A stretch of DNA of 64,000 bases from Parvibaculum sp049671045 (GCF_049671045.1 NZ_JBATUH010000068.1:1-64000), one strand, 5' to 3'. Counted from the first letter of the stretch, positions 40,809 through 49,006 are shown. A program made the numbers and translations. Notes: generated from the letters alone by a model not told the origin.

Positions 40809-41429
40809 CTATTTCCGCGGCTTCTTCGCGGGCCGCACGGGAGCGCGCCTGCCGCTTCTGATGTCCTCGCCCCAGCGGCGTGTCTCGTCCGCCTCGATGC
40901 CGAAGAGATCGAGCGCGCGGCAGACCGTTTGCGTGACGATGTCGTCGATGGTTTTCGGCTCTGCATAGAAGGCGGGAACGGGCGGCGCGATGATGGCGCC
41001 GATTTCGGACAGATGCGTCATCGTGCGCAAATGGCCGGTGTGAAGCGGCGTCTCGCGCACCATGAGCACGAGGCGGCGGCGCTCCTTCAGCATGACGTCG
41101 GCCGCGCGTGTGAGCAGATTGGAGGTCACGCCCGTCGCGACTTCCGACATGGTACGGATCGAGCAGGGCGCGACGATCATGCCGAGCGTTCGGAACGAGC
41201 CCGACGCGATCGCGGCGCCGACATCGGCAAGCTGATAGCGCGTATGCGCCAGCGCCTCCACCTCGCCGGGCGTGCGGCCCGTCTCGTAGCCGAGCGTCAT
41301 CTCGGCCGCTTTCGTCATGACGAGATGCGTCTCGATTTCGAGCGAGCGGAGAATTTCAAGAAGGCGCACACCATAGATGACGCCGGAGGCGCCGGAAATT
41401 CCCACAATGAGGCGTTTCGTTTCAGCCAT
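40809..41429 (-). CDS. ubiX: Flavin prenyltransferase UbiX
   Basis: 206 residues from the ATG at 41429 (MAETKRLIVGISGASGVIYGVRLLEIL). Conserved parts: GISGASG FMN-binding loop, CSIRTMSEVATGVTSNLLTRAADV and RETPLHTGHLRTM. It makes prenylated FMN for UbiD-type decarboxylases, used in ubiquinone synthesis. No ubiD is nearby. The frame continues upstream, but the family starts at the chosen ATG. Confidence 0.95.
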   Translation of the reverse strand: MAETKRLIVGISGASGVIYGVRLLEILRSLEIETHLVMTKAAEMTLGYETGRTPGEVEALAHTRYQLADVGAAIASGSFRTLGMIVAPCSIRTMSEVATGVTSNLLTRAADVMLKERRRLVLMVRETPLHTGHLRTMTHLSEIGAIIAPPVPAFYAEPKTIDDIVTQTVCRALDLFGIEADETRRWGEDIRSGRRAPVRPAKKPRK

Positions 41430-41462
41430 GATTATGACATTTACCGTCTCTTCGCCCTCTTT

Positions 41463-41489
41463 GCGATAGGGGGTTCGACAAGCTGTCAA
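41463..41489 (-). promoter_or_regulatory. Possible ubiX promoter
   Basis: Minus strand TTGACA (41484-41489), 15-base spacer, TATCGC (41463-41468). The spacer is short, so confidence is modest. Confidence 0.4.
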
Positions 41490-41540
41490 AAAAGAGTCAT
41501 CCTTTTCGGGTTACCCACCCCAACGAAAGGTAGGTAAGGG

Positions 41541-41720
41541 ATGGCACTGGAGTCGCATATTGCCGAACTTCGTGATCGGCATAGGACCCTGGAACGGGAA
41601 ATCGAACAGGAACTGCTCCACCCTTCAAGCGATGATCTCCGAATTGCCGAGCTTAAAAAGCAGAAGCTCCGCCTCAAGGAACAAATAGAGAGGCTTTCAG
41701 GCCGAAAATCCGCAGCCTGA
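41541..41720 (+). CDS. DUF465/YdcH family small protein (copy 2)
   Basis: 59 residues: MALESHIAELRDRHRTLERE, then EQELLHPSSDDLRIAELKKQ and the basic tail. Same helical hairpin as copy 1, with the LK-x2-K-L-x-LK-x2-I pattern. The ATG follows GGTAAGGG. It is monocistronic, with a terminator 31 bases downstream, and divergent from ubiX. Confidence 0.88.
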   Translation: MALESHIAELRDRHRTLEREIEQELLHPSSDDLRIAELKKQKLRLKEQIERLSGRKSAA

Positions 41721-41751
41721 CGAATTCATCTGAAAAGCTCTGATCCGAGAC

Positions 41752-41783
41752 AGCGCCGGGCAGCGAAAGCCCGGCGCTTTGTA
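41752..41783 (+). terminator. Rho-independent terminator after the second DUF465 gene
   Basis: AGCGCCGGGC (41752-41761), AGCGAAA loop, GCCCGGCGCT (41769-41778), then TTGTATTT. Confidence 0.8.
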
Positions 41784-41810
41784 TTTCGGGAGCCCGCAAC
41801 GAGATACGTC

Positions 41811-41833
41811 ATGGCCCGGCATGGCCGGGCCAT
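41811..41833. repeat. Palindromic intergenic repeat (copy 2)
   Basis: ATGGCCCGGC (41811-41820), ATG, GCCGGGCCAT (41824-41833), flanked by ACGTC before and CCACGTC after. This is the same element class as copies at 34.8 and 45.6 kb. Confidence 0.75.
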
Positions 41834-41857
41834 CCACGTCTCTCCCCGCCTTGCCGC

Positions 41858-43486
41858 TCAGAGCTTTTGCGCCATTTCCCGCAGCTTGAATTTCTGGATC
41901 TTGCCCGTCGAGGTCTTGGGCAGGTCGGTGAAGACGACCGTTTTCGGGCATTTGAAATGCGCGAGATTGGCGCGGCAATAGGCGATGATCTCGGCTTCCG
42001 TCTGCGCGGCGCCGCGTTTCAGCGTTATGAAGGCGCAAGGCGTCTCGCCCCATTTCTCGTCCGGCCGCGCAACCACCGCTGCTTCCAGAATGTCGGGATG
42101 TTTGTAGAGCACGTCCTCGACCTCGATCGAGGAGATGTTCTCGCCGCCCGAGATGATGATGTCCTTCGAGCGATCCTTGATCTGGATGTAATTGTCCGCA
42201 TGCCAGACGCCGAGATCGCCGGAATGGAACCAGCCGCCCTCGAACGCCTCGGCCGTCGCCTTCGGGTTCTTGAGATAGCCCTTCATCACCACATTGCCGC
42301 GGAACATCACCTCGCCCATGGTCTCGCCGTCGCGCGGCACTTCCTCCATGGTTTCCGGGTCGCGCACGGAAAGCCCTTCGAGCACGGGATAGTTGACGCC
42401 CTGCCGCGCCTTCACCTGCGCGCGCGCATCGGTTTCCAGCTCGTCCCATTCCTCGTGCCAGGCATTGACGACGGCGGGGCCGTAAGTCTCGGTCAGGCCA
42501 TAGACATGGATCACGTTGAAGCCCTGATCCTCGAGCCGCTTGATGGTCGCGGCGGGCGGCGGCGCGGCGGCGGCGAAATAATGCACCGTGTTCGGAAGTT
42601 TCTTTTTCTCCTCATCCGTCGCGTTGATGAGGAAGCCCATGACCGTCGGCGCGCCGCCCATATGGGTGACGCCATGAGCCTCGATCGCCTCGTATATGTT
42701 TCCGGCGGCGACGCGCCGCAGGCAGACATGCGTGCCCGCGATGACGCTCATCGACCAGGTGAAGATCCAGCCGTTGCAGTGGAACATCGGCACCGTCCAG
42801 AGATAGACGGATTTGTCCGTCATGCCCGCGGTGACGACATTGCCCATGGCGAGGAGATAGGCGCCGCGATGGTGATAGACGACGCCCTTGGGATTGCCCG
42901 TCGTGCCGGACGTATAGTTGAGGCTGATCGCCTGCCACTCGTCGGCCGGAAGCTGCCAGTTGAATTCGGGATCGCCCGTGGCGACCAGGTCTTCATATTC
43001 GATCGCGCCGATTCTCTCTCCCGCGCCGTCGTATTCGGGATCGTCCATATCGACGACGAAGGGCTTGACCGTCGCATGGGTGAGCGCGCCGGCGGCAAGT
43101 TGCGAAAACTCGCGGTCGACGAAAAGCGCCTTCGCGCCGCCATGATCGAGCATGAATCCGATGATGGGCGCGTCGAGCCTGATGTTCATCGTGTTGAGCA
43201 CGGCGCCGATCATCGGCACGGCATAGTGGAGTTCGAGCATGGCGGGCGTGTTGGGCGCGATCACGGCGACCGTGTCGCCAAGTCCGATGCCCCGCTCCGA
43301 GAGCGCGGAGGCGAGGCGGCGGCAGCGCGCGTAGAACTCTCGATAGTTGCGCCGCAAGCTGCCATGAATGACGGCGAGCTTTCCGGGATAGACCTCCGCC
43401 GCGCGCTTGAGAAAGCTCAAGGGGCTCAGCGGCTGATGGTTCGCCGGATTCTTGTCGAGATCGAGTTCATAAGGATTCGTCGTCAT
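41858..43486 (-). CDS. Acyl-CoA synthetase / AMP-dependent ligase
   Basis: 542 residues. The ATP-binding loop is YTSGTTGNPKGVVYHHRG; HVYGLTETYGPAVV and the hinge GWFHSGDLGVWHADNYI are conserved, and TSTGKIQKFKLRE near the C-terminus carries the catalytic lysine. The sequence is of the medium/long-chain fatty acyl or acyl-CoA ligase type often called FadD3/FadD-like. Acts in the cytoplasm to make acyl-CoA. It is divergent from a second CoA ligase. Confidence 0.92.
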   Translation of the reverse strand: MTTNPYELDLDKNPANHQPLSPLSFLKRAAEVYPGKLAVIHGSLRRNYREFYARCRRLASALSERGIGLGDTVAVIAPNTPAMLELHYAVPMIGAVLNTMNIRLDAPIIGFMLDHGGAKALFVDREFSQLAAGALTHATVKPFVVDMDDPEYDGAGERIGAIEYEDLVATGDPEFNWQLPADEWQAISLNYTSGTTGNPKGVVYHHRGAYLLAMGNVVTAGMTDKSVYLWTVPMFHCNGWIFTWSMSVIAGTHVCLRRVAAGNIYEAIEAHGVTHMGGAPTVMGFLINATDEEKKKLPNTVHYFAAAAPPPAATIKRLEDQGFNVIHVYGLTETYGPAVVNAWHEEWDELETDARAQVKARQGVNYPVLEGLSVRDPETMEEVPRDGETMGEVMFRGNVVMKGYLKNPKATAEAFEGGWFHSGDLGVWHADNYIQIKDRSKDIIISGGENISSIEVEDVLYKHPDILEAAVVARPDEKWGETPCAFITLKRGAAQTEAEIIAYCRANLAHFKCPKTVVFTDLPKTSTGKIQKFKLREMAQKL

Positions 43487-43645
43487 TGGTCCCTCTTGGC
43501 GGCTGATGTGCCGCGAATTCGGGCTTCACGGTAATGAACGCGGCGAATGGCGACAAGCGCCGCCGGGAAGCCTTCATGCGGGCTTGCAAAGCGCGCAATG
43601 TCTTGAAACAGTCACCGCCAAACGAACAAAAAACGGGAGATCGGC

Positions 43646-45553
43646 ATGGGGCGTTATCGCGAAACCTATGAGCGCTGGAAGGCATCGCCCGAGGCGTTCT
43701 GGGCCGAGGCCGCGCGCGAAATCGACTGGTCGAAGCCGTGGGACAGGGTGCTCACGCTGGAGGGCGATCTTTCGCGCTGGTTCGAGGGCGCGACATGCAA
43801 CACCTGCTGGAACGCGCTCGACCGTCATGTGGAAGGCGGGCGCGGCGAGCAGCTTGCGCTCATTCATGACAGCGCCATGACGGGCAAGGTGAAGCGCTTC
43901 ACCTATCGCGAATTGCGCGACAAGGTGGCGACCTTTGCGGGCGTGCTGCAACGCCACGGCATCGGGAAGGGCGACCGCGTCATTCTCTACATGCCGATGG
44001 TGCCGCAGGCCGTCGTCGCCATGCTCGCCTGCGCGCGCCTCGGCGCCATTCATTCGGTCGTCTTCGGCGGCTTTGCCGCGAAGGAACTGGCGACGCGCAT
44101 CGACGATGCGAGGCCGAAGCTCATCGTCTCCGCCTCATGCGGTCTCGAGCCCGGCCGCGCCATCGCCTACAAGCCGCTGCTCGATCAGGCGATCGAGCTT
44201 TCGGAGCACAAGCCCGAAGCGTGCATCATCGTTCAGCGCGCGGAGCTGGAAGCTCCCCTCGTGCCCGGCCGCGATTTCGACTGGAAGGACGAGATGGAGA
44301 AGGCGCGCGCCGCGGGCGCGGCACCGGCCTGCGTCCCCGTCGCCGCGACCGATCCGCTCTATGTGCTCTACACCTCCGGCACCACCGGCAAGCCCAAGGG
44401 CGTCGTGCGCGACAATGGCGGGCACATGGTTGCGCTCAAATGGTCGATGAAGAACGTCTATGGCGTCGATCCGGGCGACGTCTTCTGGGCAGCATCCGAT
44501 GTGGGCTGGGTGGTCGGCCATTCCTACATCGTCTATGGGCCCCTCCTGCATGGTTGCACGACGATCCTCTTCGAGGGAAAGCCCGTCGGCACGCCCGATG
44601 CGGGCACCTATTGGCGCGTCATCGCCGATCACGGCGTTAAGGCGCTCTTCACGGCGCCGACCGCCTTCCGCGCGATCAAGAAGGAAGACCCGGCCGCCGA
44701 ACTGGTGAAGAAATACGATCTGTCGAAATTCGAGCTTCTGTTCCTCGCGGGCGAGCGCGGCGATCCCGATACGATCCAATGGGCCGAGCGCGCGCTGGGC
44801 GTGCCGGTGATCGATCATTGGTGGCAGACGGAATCCGGCTGGCCGATGGTCGCAAACCCGATGGGCCTCGAAAGGCTGCCTGTCAAATACGGTTCGCCCA
44901 CCGTCGCGATGCCGGGCTACGAAATCCAGGTCGTCGACGAGGCGGCGAAGCCCGTGCCCGCGAACACGACGGGCGCCATCGTCGTCAAGCTGCCCCTGCC
45001 GCCGGGCTGCCTGCCGACGCTCTGGCACAATGACGAGGGCTTCCGTAATTCCTACCTCGCCGACTATCCCGGCTACTACAAGACCGCCGATGCGGGCTAT
45101 CTCGACGAGGACGGCTATCTCTATGTGATGAGCCGCACCGACGACATCATCAATGTCGCCGGCCACCGCCTCTCGACGGGCGGCATGGAGGAAGTGCTGG
45201 CGGGGCACCCGGACGTCGCCGAATGTGCCGTCATCGGCGTTGCCGACGCGCTGAAGGGGCAGGTGCCGGTGGGCTTCCTTGTCGTCAACAAGGGGGTGAA
45301 CCGCCCCGCCGAGGAGATCGCGAAGGAAGCGGTGGCGCTGGTGCGCGACAAGATCGGTCCTGTCGCCGCGTTCAAGACTGCTCTTGTCGTGCAGCGCCTG
45401 CCCAAGACGCGCTCGGGCAAGATCCTGCGCGGCACCATGCGCAAGATCGCGGACGGCGAGGCGTGGAGCATGCCGGCCACGATCGACGATCCGGTGATCC
45501 TCGAGGAAATCGGCGAGGCGCTGTCGGACGCCGGCTATGGCAGGAAGGGCTGA
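43646..45553 (+). CDS. prpE: Propionyl-CoA synthetase-like acyl-CoA synthetase
   Basis: 635 residues, the length of acetyl/propionyl-CoA synthetases. N-terminal block YRETYERWKASPEAFW is PrpE-like; ATP loop VLYTSGTTGKPKGVVRDNGGH, the substrate region VFWAASDVGWVVGHSYIVYGP and DHWWQTESGWP, hinge YYKTADAGYLDEDGYLYVMSR, and catalytic lysine KTRSGKILRGTMR. It activates propionate or a similar short acid. GGGAGA precedes the ATG. The prpE name rests on resemblance only. Confidence 0.88.
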   Translation: MGRYRETYERWKASPEAFWAEAAREIDWSKPWDRVLTLEGDLSRWFEGATCNTCWNALDRHVEGGRGEQLALIHDSAMTGKVKRFTYRELRDKVATFAGVLQRHGIGKGDRVILYMPMVPQAVVAMLACARLGAIHSVVFGGFAAKELATRIDDARPKLIVSASCGLEPGRAIAYKPLLDQAIELSEHKPEACIIVQRAELEAPLVPGRDFDWKDEMEKARAAGAAPACVPVAATDPLYVLYTSGTTGKPKGVVRDNGGHMVALKWSMKNVYGVDPGDVFWAASDVGWVVGHSYIVYGPLLHGCTTILFEGKPVGTPDAGTYWRVIADHGVKALFTAPTAFRAIKKEDPAAELVKKYDLSKFELLFLAGERGDPDTIQWAERALGVPVIDHWWQTESGWPMVANPMGLERLPVKYGSPTVAMPGYEIQVVDEAAKPVPANTTGAIVVKLPLPPGCLPTLWHNDEGFRNSYLADYPGYYKTADAGYLDEDGYLYVMSRTDDIINVAGHRLSTGGMEEVLAGHPDVAECAVIGVADALKGQVPVGFLVVNKGVNRPAEEIAKEAVALVRDKIGPVAAFKTALVVQRLPKTRSGKILRGTMRKIADGEAWSMPATIDDPVILEEIGEALSDAGYGRKG

Positions 45554-45605
45554 GGGGCGGTCCACGAGCATCGCTGTCGCTCCGGGGTTGCCCTCCCTCT
45601 GCTGT

Positions 45606-45681
45606 GACCCCGGCCCTGTGCCGGGGTCCAGAGTGGCGGGTTCGGAGCTTGCGGCCCTGGATCCCGGGATGAGCCCGGGAT
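45606..45681. repeat. Mosaic palindromic intergenic repeat (copy 3)
   Basis: GACCCCGG-CCCTGTG-CCGGGGTC (45606-45628) and ATCCCGGG-ATGAG-CCCGGGAT (45661-45681), followed by GAC. It lies in the 3' gap after the propionyl-CoA synthetase-like gene. Confidence 0.75.
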
Positions 45682-45721
45682 GACAATTGCGAGCGAGCCG
45701 AGGTCCAACCGGAATCGCGGC

Positions 45722-45755
45722 AAAAGAAAAACCCTCTCCGGCCGGGAGAGGGTTT
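45722..45755 (-). terminator. Rho-independent terminator after trcR
   Basis: Minus strand AAACCCTCTCC, CGGCC loop, GGAGAGGGTTT, then TTCTTTT. Arms are 45729-45739 and 45745-45755. Confidence 0.88.
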
Positions 45756-45788
45756 CATCTTTCCGAACATCGGGGCTTGGAGGAGGGC

Positions 45789-46526
45789 TTACTCCTCGTC
45801 TTCCTCGATCTTCACGTCCTTGAGCTTGGCGAAGACGCTGTCGGCGTCATAGGTCTTGCGCTCTTCCTTCTTCTCCTCCGCCGCTTCGGGCGCGGCGATG
45901 GTGGCGTGGTGCGGCGCCTCGGGGGCGATCGTCTCGGAGGCAGGGAGCAGCGTCTCGCCGCTGCCGCCCGCAGCCTTCTCGGCCTTGCGCCGCTCGCGTT
46001 CGAGCTTGCGGGCGGCCTTCTGCACGGCGGCGTCGAGTTCGATCTGGCTCGCAAGGCCGAGCGTCACCGGATCGACCGGCTTGATATTCGCCGAATTCCA
46101 GTGGCTCCGGTCGCGCACGCTCTGGATCGTCGGCTTGGTGGTGCCGACGAGCTTGGCGATCTGCGCGTCCGAGAGTTCCGGATGGTTGCGGAGGAGCCAT
46201 GCGATCGCGTCCGGCCGGTCCTGACGGCGCGAAACGGGGGTGTAGCGGGGGCCCTTGCGCGGCTGGATAGGCGGCAGCTTGTACTTGCTTTCCGCCTGCT
46301 TCAGCCGTGTCGCGGGGTCCTTCTGGCAGCGCTCGATCTCGGCGCGCGTGAGCTGGCCCGAGGCAACAGGGTCGAGGCCCTTGATGCCCTGTGCGACGTC
46401 GCCGTCAGCGATGCCCTTCACCTCCAGAACGTGCAGACCGCAGAAATCGGCGACCTGATCGAAGGTGAGAGAGGTGTTTTCGACGAGCCAGACGGCCGTC
46501 GCCTTGGGCATGAGGGGCTGAGTCAT
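45789..46526 (-). CDS. trcR: TrcR-type cell-cycle transcriptional regulator (DUF1013)
   Basis: 245 residues from ATG 46526 (MTQPLMPKATAVWLVENTSL), with GAGG upstream. The DUF1013 core is present: FDQVADFCGLHVLEVKGIADG, KGPRYTPVSRRQDRPDAIAWLLRNHPELSDAQIAKLVGTTKPTI (a helix-turn-helix) and VRDRSHWNSANIKPVDPVTLGL. The tail is low-complexity and acidic (IEEDEE). In some alphaproteobacteria this protein is named TrcR. It is monocistronic, with a strong terminator. Confidence 0.88.
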   Translation of the reverse strand: MTQPLMPKATAVWLVENTSLTFDQVADFCGLHVLEVKGIADGDVAQGIKGLDPVASGQLTRAEIERCQKDPATRLKQAESKYKLPPIQPRKGPRYTPVSRRQDRPDAIAWLLRNHPELSDAQIAKLVGTTKPTIQSVRDRSHWNSANIKPVDPVTLGLASQIELDAAVQKAARKLERERRKAEKAAGGSGETLLPASETIAPEAPHHATIAAPEAAEEKKEERKTYDADSVFAKLKDVKIEEDEE

Positions 46527-46695
46527 GTTGTTCCTCTGATTCACCCGGACGTCATCCGGACGAACCCTTTTCTCTTCCTCGGGATGAGTGGGTATCGGCG
46601 TTATATAAGGGGAAAAGCCGCCCAATGAAAGACCAATGGCGGGGCTGGCACAGGGCATTTCGGCGATTTTCGGGTGGCGTTCCGCCCGCCTTCCC

Positions 46696-47709
46696 TCAAA
46701 GGGTGAGGACGATCTTCCCGATATGGCTGCTTTTTTCCATAAGCACGTGCGCTTTGGAGGCTTCCTCGAGCGGGAAGGTCGCGTCGATCCGCGGCCGCAC
46801 CCGGCCGGCATCGAGAAGCGGCCAGACCTTCTCGCGCAGCGCCCGGGCAAGTGCCGCCTTCTCCTCGATCCCGCGAGGGCGGAGCGTCGAGCCGGTGAGC
46901 GTCAGCCGCTTCAGCATCATCGGCATGAAATTGACCTCGGCGGTCGGGCCGTTGAGGAAGGCGATGGAGACGATGCGCCCGTCCTGCGCGGCGGCCTGCA
47001 TGTTGCGGGCGATATAGTCGCCGCCGACCATGTCCAGAATGACGTCGACGCCGCGCCCGCCGGTCAGGCGCTTCGCCTCGGCGACGAAATCCTGCTCGCG
47101 GTAGTTGATCGCCGCCTCCGCCCCGAGATCGCGGCAGGCAGCGCATTTCTCCGCCGAGCCCGCCGTAGCGAAGACGCGGGCGCCGAAGGCGCGGGCGAGC
47201 TGGATCGCCGTCGTTCCGATGCCGCTCGAGCCGCCGTGAACAAGGAAAGTCTCGCCGGCGGCGAGCCGGCCCCGCTCGAAGACATTGGTCCAGACGGTGA
47301 AGAAGGTTTCCGGCAGGCCCGCCGCCTCGACGGCGGTGAAGCCCGCCGGGATCGGCAGCGCATGGGTCTCGTGCACGGTCGCATATTCGGCATACCCGCC
47401 GCCGCCGAGAAGGGCGCAGACGCGGTCGCCCTGCCGCCAATGCGTGACGCCGGGACCGGCGGCGACGACCTCGCCCGCAACCTCGAGGCCGGGCGTCGCG
47501 GGCGCGCCGGGCGGCGGCGGATAAAGCCCCATGCGCTGGATCGTGTCGGGCCGGTTCACGCCCGCCGCCTCGACCCGGATCAGGATTTCGCCATGGCCGG
47601 GCTCCGGCCGGGCGATCCGGACCGGGACAAGCACGTCCGGGCCGCCGGGCTCGCGGATGGCGATGGCTCTCATCTGGGCAGGAAGGGACGGGGACTTGGT
47701 CGGGGACAT
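46696..47709 (-). CDS. NAD(P)H:quinone oxidoreductase (zeta-crystallin/PIG3 type)
   Basis: 337 residues. It has no zinc-ligand cysteine/histidine set, as expected for the quinone reductase branch of the MDR family: AAGVNRPDTIQRMG, LEVAGEVVAAGPGVTHW and LVHGGSSGIGTTAIQLARAFG (the NADPH loop) are visible. It reduces quinones with NADPH. ATG 47709 has GAGAGG upstream. Divergent from DUF1192 by 105 bases. Confidence 0.93.
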   Translation of the reverse strand: MSPTKSPSLPAQMRAIAIREPGGPDVLVPVRIARPEPGHGEILIRVEAAGVNRPDTIQRMGLYPPPPGAPATPGLEVAGEVVAAGPGVTHWRQGDRVCALLGGGGYAEYATVHETHALPIPAGFTAVEAAGLPETFFTVWTNVFERGRLAAGETFLVHGGSSGIGTTAIQLARAFGARVFATAGSAEKCAACRDLGAEAAINYREQDFVAEAKRLTGGRGVDVILDMVGGDYIARNMQAAAQDGRIVSIAFLNGPTAEVNFMPMMLKRLTLTGSTLRPRGIEEKAALARALREKVWPLLDAGRVRPRIDATFPLEEASKAHVLMEKSSHIGKIVLTL

Positions 47710-47814
47710 TTGGGGGGCCTCTCGGGTCGGTCTGGCGCCGGGACACTTGAAGGTCTATCCAAGCCCTCCGAGACTGGCAACCTGACCCAGGCCGAGGCAA
47801 TGAGGAGGCAGCCC

Positions 47815-48015
47815 ATGGACACGGACGATCTTGAGCCGCGCAAGCGCAGGGGCGAGGCGCTGGCCGCCCTTGCGCGCGAGGATCTGAGCCTGCTCGGCAT
47901 CGAGGAACTCAACGAACGAATCAGCGCCCTCGAGGCCGAAATCGCACGCATCCGCGCGCAACTGGAGCGAAAACACGGCACGCGCACGGCGGCGGAGGCA
48001 CTTTTCAAGAAGTAA
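47815..48015 (+). CDS. DUF1192 family protein
   Basis: 66 residues: MDTDDLEPRKRRGEALAALA, then EDLSLLGIEELNERISALEAEIARI and a Lys/Arg coil. Family DUF1192 is a short coiled-coil protein common in alphaproteobacteria; function unknown. GAGGAGG lies eight bases before the ATG. It is followed at once by an inverted repeat. Confidence 0.88.
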   Translation: MDTDDLEPRKRRGEALAALAREDLSLLGIEELNERISALEAEIARIRAQLERKHGTRTAAEALFKK

Positions 48016-48031
48016 GTTAGCAAGAGCTAAC
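48016..48031 (+). repeat. Small inverted repeat directly after the DUF1192 stop
   Basis: GTTAGC (48016-48021), AAGA, GCTAAC (48026-48031). It could be a weak transcription-end hairpin, or an operator for the downstream RNA. Confidence 0.5.
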
Positions 48032-48107
48032 ATATTGGCGGAGCGCAATTTTCCGGGAAAAACAAGTAGATCTGGAGCGCGCTGCTCCTCCCGGCGGCCA
48101 GTGCCCA

Positions 48108-48135
48108 TTTGCCGGGTAATTCACGATTTGATAAA
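48108..48135 (+). promoter_or_regulatory. Tentative promoter of the small RNA
   Basis: TTTGCC (48108-48113), 16 bases, GATAAA (48130-48135). Neither box is close to consensus. A start near 48142 would fit the RNA described next. Confidence 0.35.
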
Positions 48136-48141
48136 CATATG

Positions 48142-48257
48142 GTTGCTAGGGTGACCTTGCGTAATCCAGATCTTCTGGATTCTGAGTGGTTCCTATCCAC
48201 TCTGTTTGACGCCTCCCTGTTACAACTGAGCCGCGGGCAGTCCGCGGCTCTTTTTTT
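48142..48257 (+). ncRNA. Candidate small RNA with three hairpins and an intrinsic terminator
   Basis: Within ~116 bases there are three strong hairpins in series: AATCCAGA-TCT-TCTGGATT (48163-48181), GAGTGG-(7)-CCACTC (48184-48202) and GAGCCGCGG-GCAGT-CCGCGGCTC (48228-48250) followed by seven Ts. The open stretch between hairpins 2 and 3 carries CCTCCCT (48212-48218), an anti-Shine-Dalgarno-like seed. No convincing coding frame explains the region: 48109-48312 is open but crosses the terminator. The layout resembles the alphaproteobacterial trans-acting sRNA families (ar-type). The 5' end is uncertain. Confidence 0.6.
48228..48257 (+). terminator. Strong intrinsic terminator ending the small RNA
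   Basis: Nine-pair GC hairpin GAGCCGCGG/CCGCGGCTC with a five-base loop, then TTTTTTT. No protein gene ends just before it; DUF1192 ends 213 bases upstream. Confidence 0.93.
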
Positions 48258-48374
48258 GATCGAGCCCTTCACACATATCTCGACATGCCATCGGCGCCAG
48301 CGTTTGGCATGAATGTTGATCCTTCATCGGGCATCCGTGCCGCTCTGGCACGGACCAGAGAAGAGGGTCAGGGG

Positions 48375-48935
48375 ATGAGTGCGGATCGGTTTGGCGGCGC
48401 TGGCGATGTGCAGTTTGCGGGCGAGGATGTGAGCATCGGCGAGTTCATGTCGTCCGGCCTCTTTCAGCGGACATATGAGGAAGGCATGCGCCTCGTCGAG
48501 GAGACGTCGGCCTATCTCGACGGTCCGGGCCGCGAAGCCTCGCGCAATCTCTCGCGGGACGCATCGCTCGCCTATGCGGGCGAAAGCATGCGGCTCACCA
48601 CGCGGCTGATGCAGGTGGCGGCCTGGCTTCTCGTTCGCAAGGCCGTGCATGAAGGCGAGATTTCGCATGAGGAATCCATGGCCGCGAAATACCGCCTGGC
48701 GTCGAGGGAGATCGCCCGTTCGGCGCGTCTTTCCGGCAATCACGTCCTGCCGGAGCCCCTGATCGACCTCATCATGCGCTCCGAGCTTCTCTATGCGCGC
48801 ATCGAAAGGCTCGATGCCGGGCTGCGCGCGGAACCGGCGGTCGTGGAGGCGAGCCGCCCGCTGGCCGAGCAGTTCGATCGCGTCGAAGCCTTCTTCCGCG
48901 AAACCCTGCAGCGCGAATGGGGCCAGGGCGCCTGA
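48375..48935 (+). CDS. DUF1465 family protein
   Basis: 186 residues from ATG 48375 (MSADRFGGAGDVQFAGEDVS). The family pattern includes TYEEGMRLVEETSAYLDGPGR, SLAYAGESMRLTTRLMQVAAWLL and the EGEISHEESMAAKYRLA block. It is helical and of unknown function, common in alphaproteobacteria. GAGGG and GGGG precede the ATG; an earlier ATG at 48285 lacks a ribosome site. Confidence 0.88.
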   Translation: MSADRFGGAGDVQFAGEDVSIGEFMSSGLFQRTYEEGMRLVEETSAYLDGPGREASRNLSRDASLAYAGESMRLTTRLMQVAAWLLVRKAVHEGEISHEESMAAKYRLASREIARSARLSGNHVLPEPLIDLIMRSELLYARIERLDAGLRAEPAVVEASRPLAEQFDRVEAFFRETLQREWGQGA

Positions 48936-48975
48936 TCCCTCGGGCAGTCCCGGAACCTCACGATCCGCCAATGAA

Positions 48976-49006
48976 AAAGCCCCGCGAGAGCGGGGCTTTG
49001 TCGTTT
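48976..49006. terminator. Bidirectional terminator between DUF1465 and rpmE
   Basis: AAAGCCCCGC (48976-48985), GAGA, GCGGGGCTTT (48990-48999). T-rich tails occur on both sides (TTTGTCGTTT on plus, TTTTT on minus), so it can end both convergent transcripts. Confidence 0.88.

Noticed and set aside
46636..48015. 459-codon plus-strand frame containing DUF1192 at its end
   Set aside because: The first part is antisense to the quinone oxidoreductase; only the last 66 codons, with a GAGGAGG ribosome site, match DUF1192.
48109..48312. 67-codon plus-strand frame over the small RNA
   Set aside because: It passes through a perfect intrinsic terminator, lacks a ribosome site and has no family resemblance; the RNA interpretation explains the region better.
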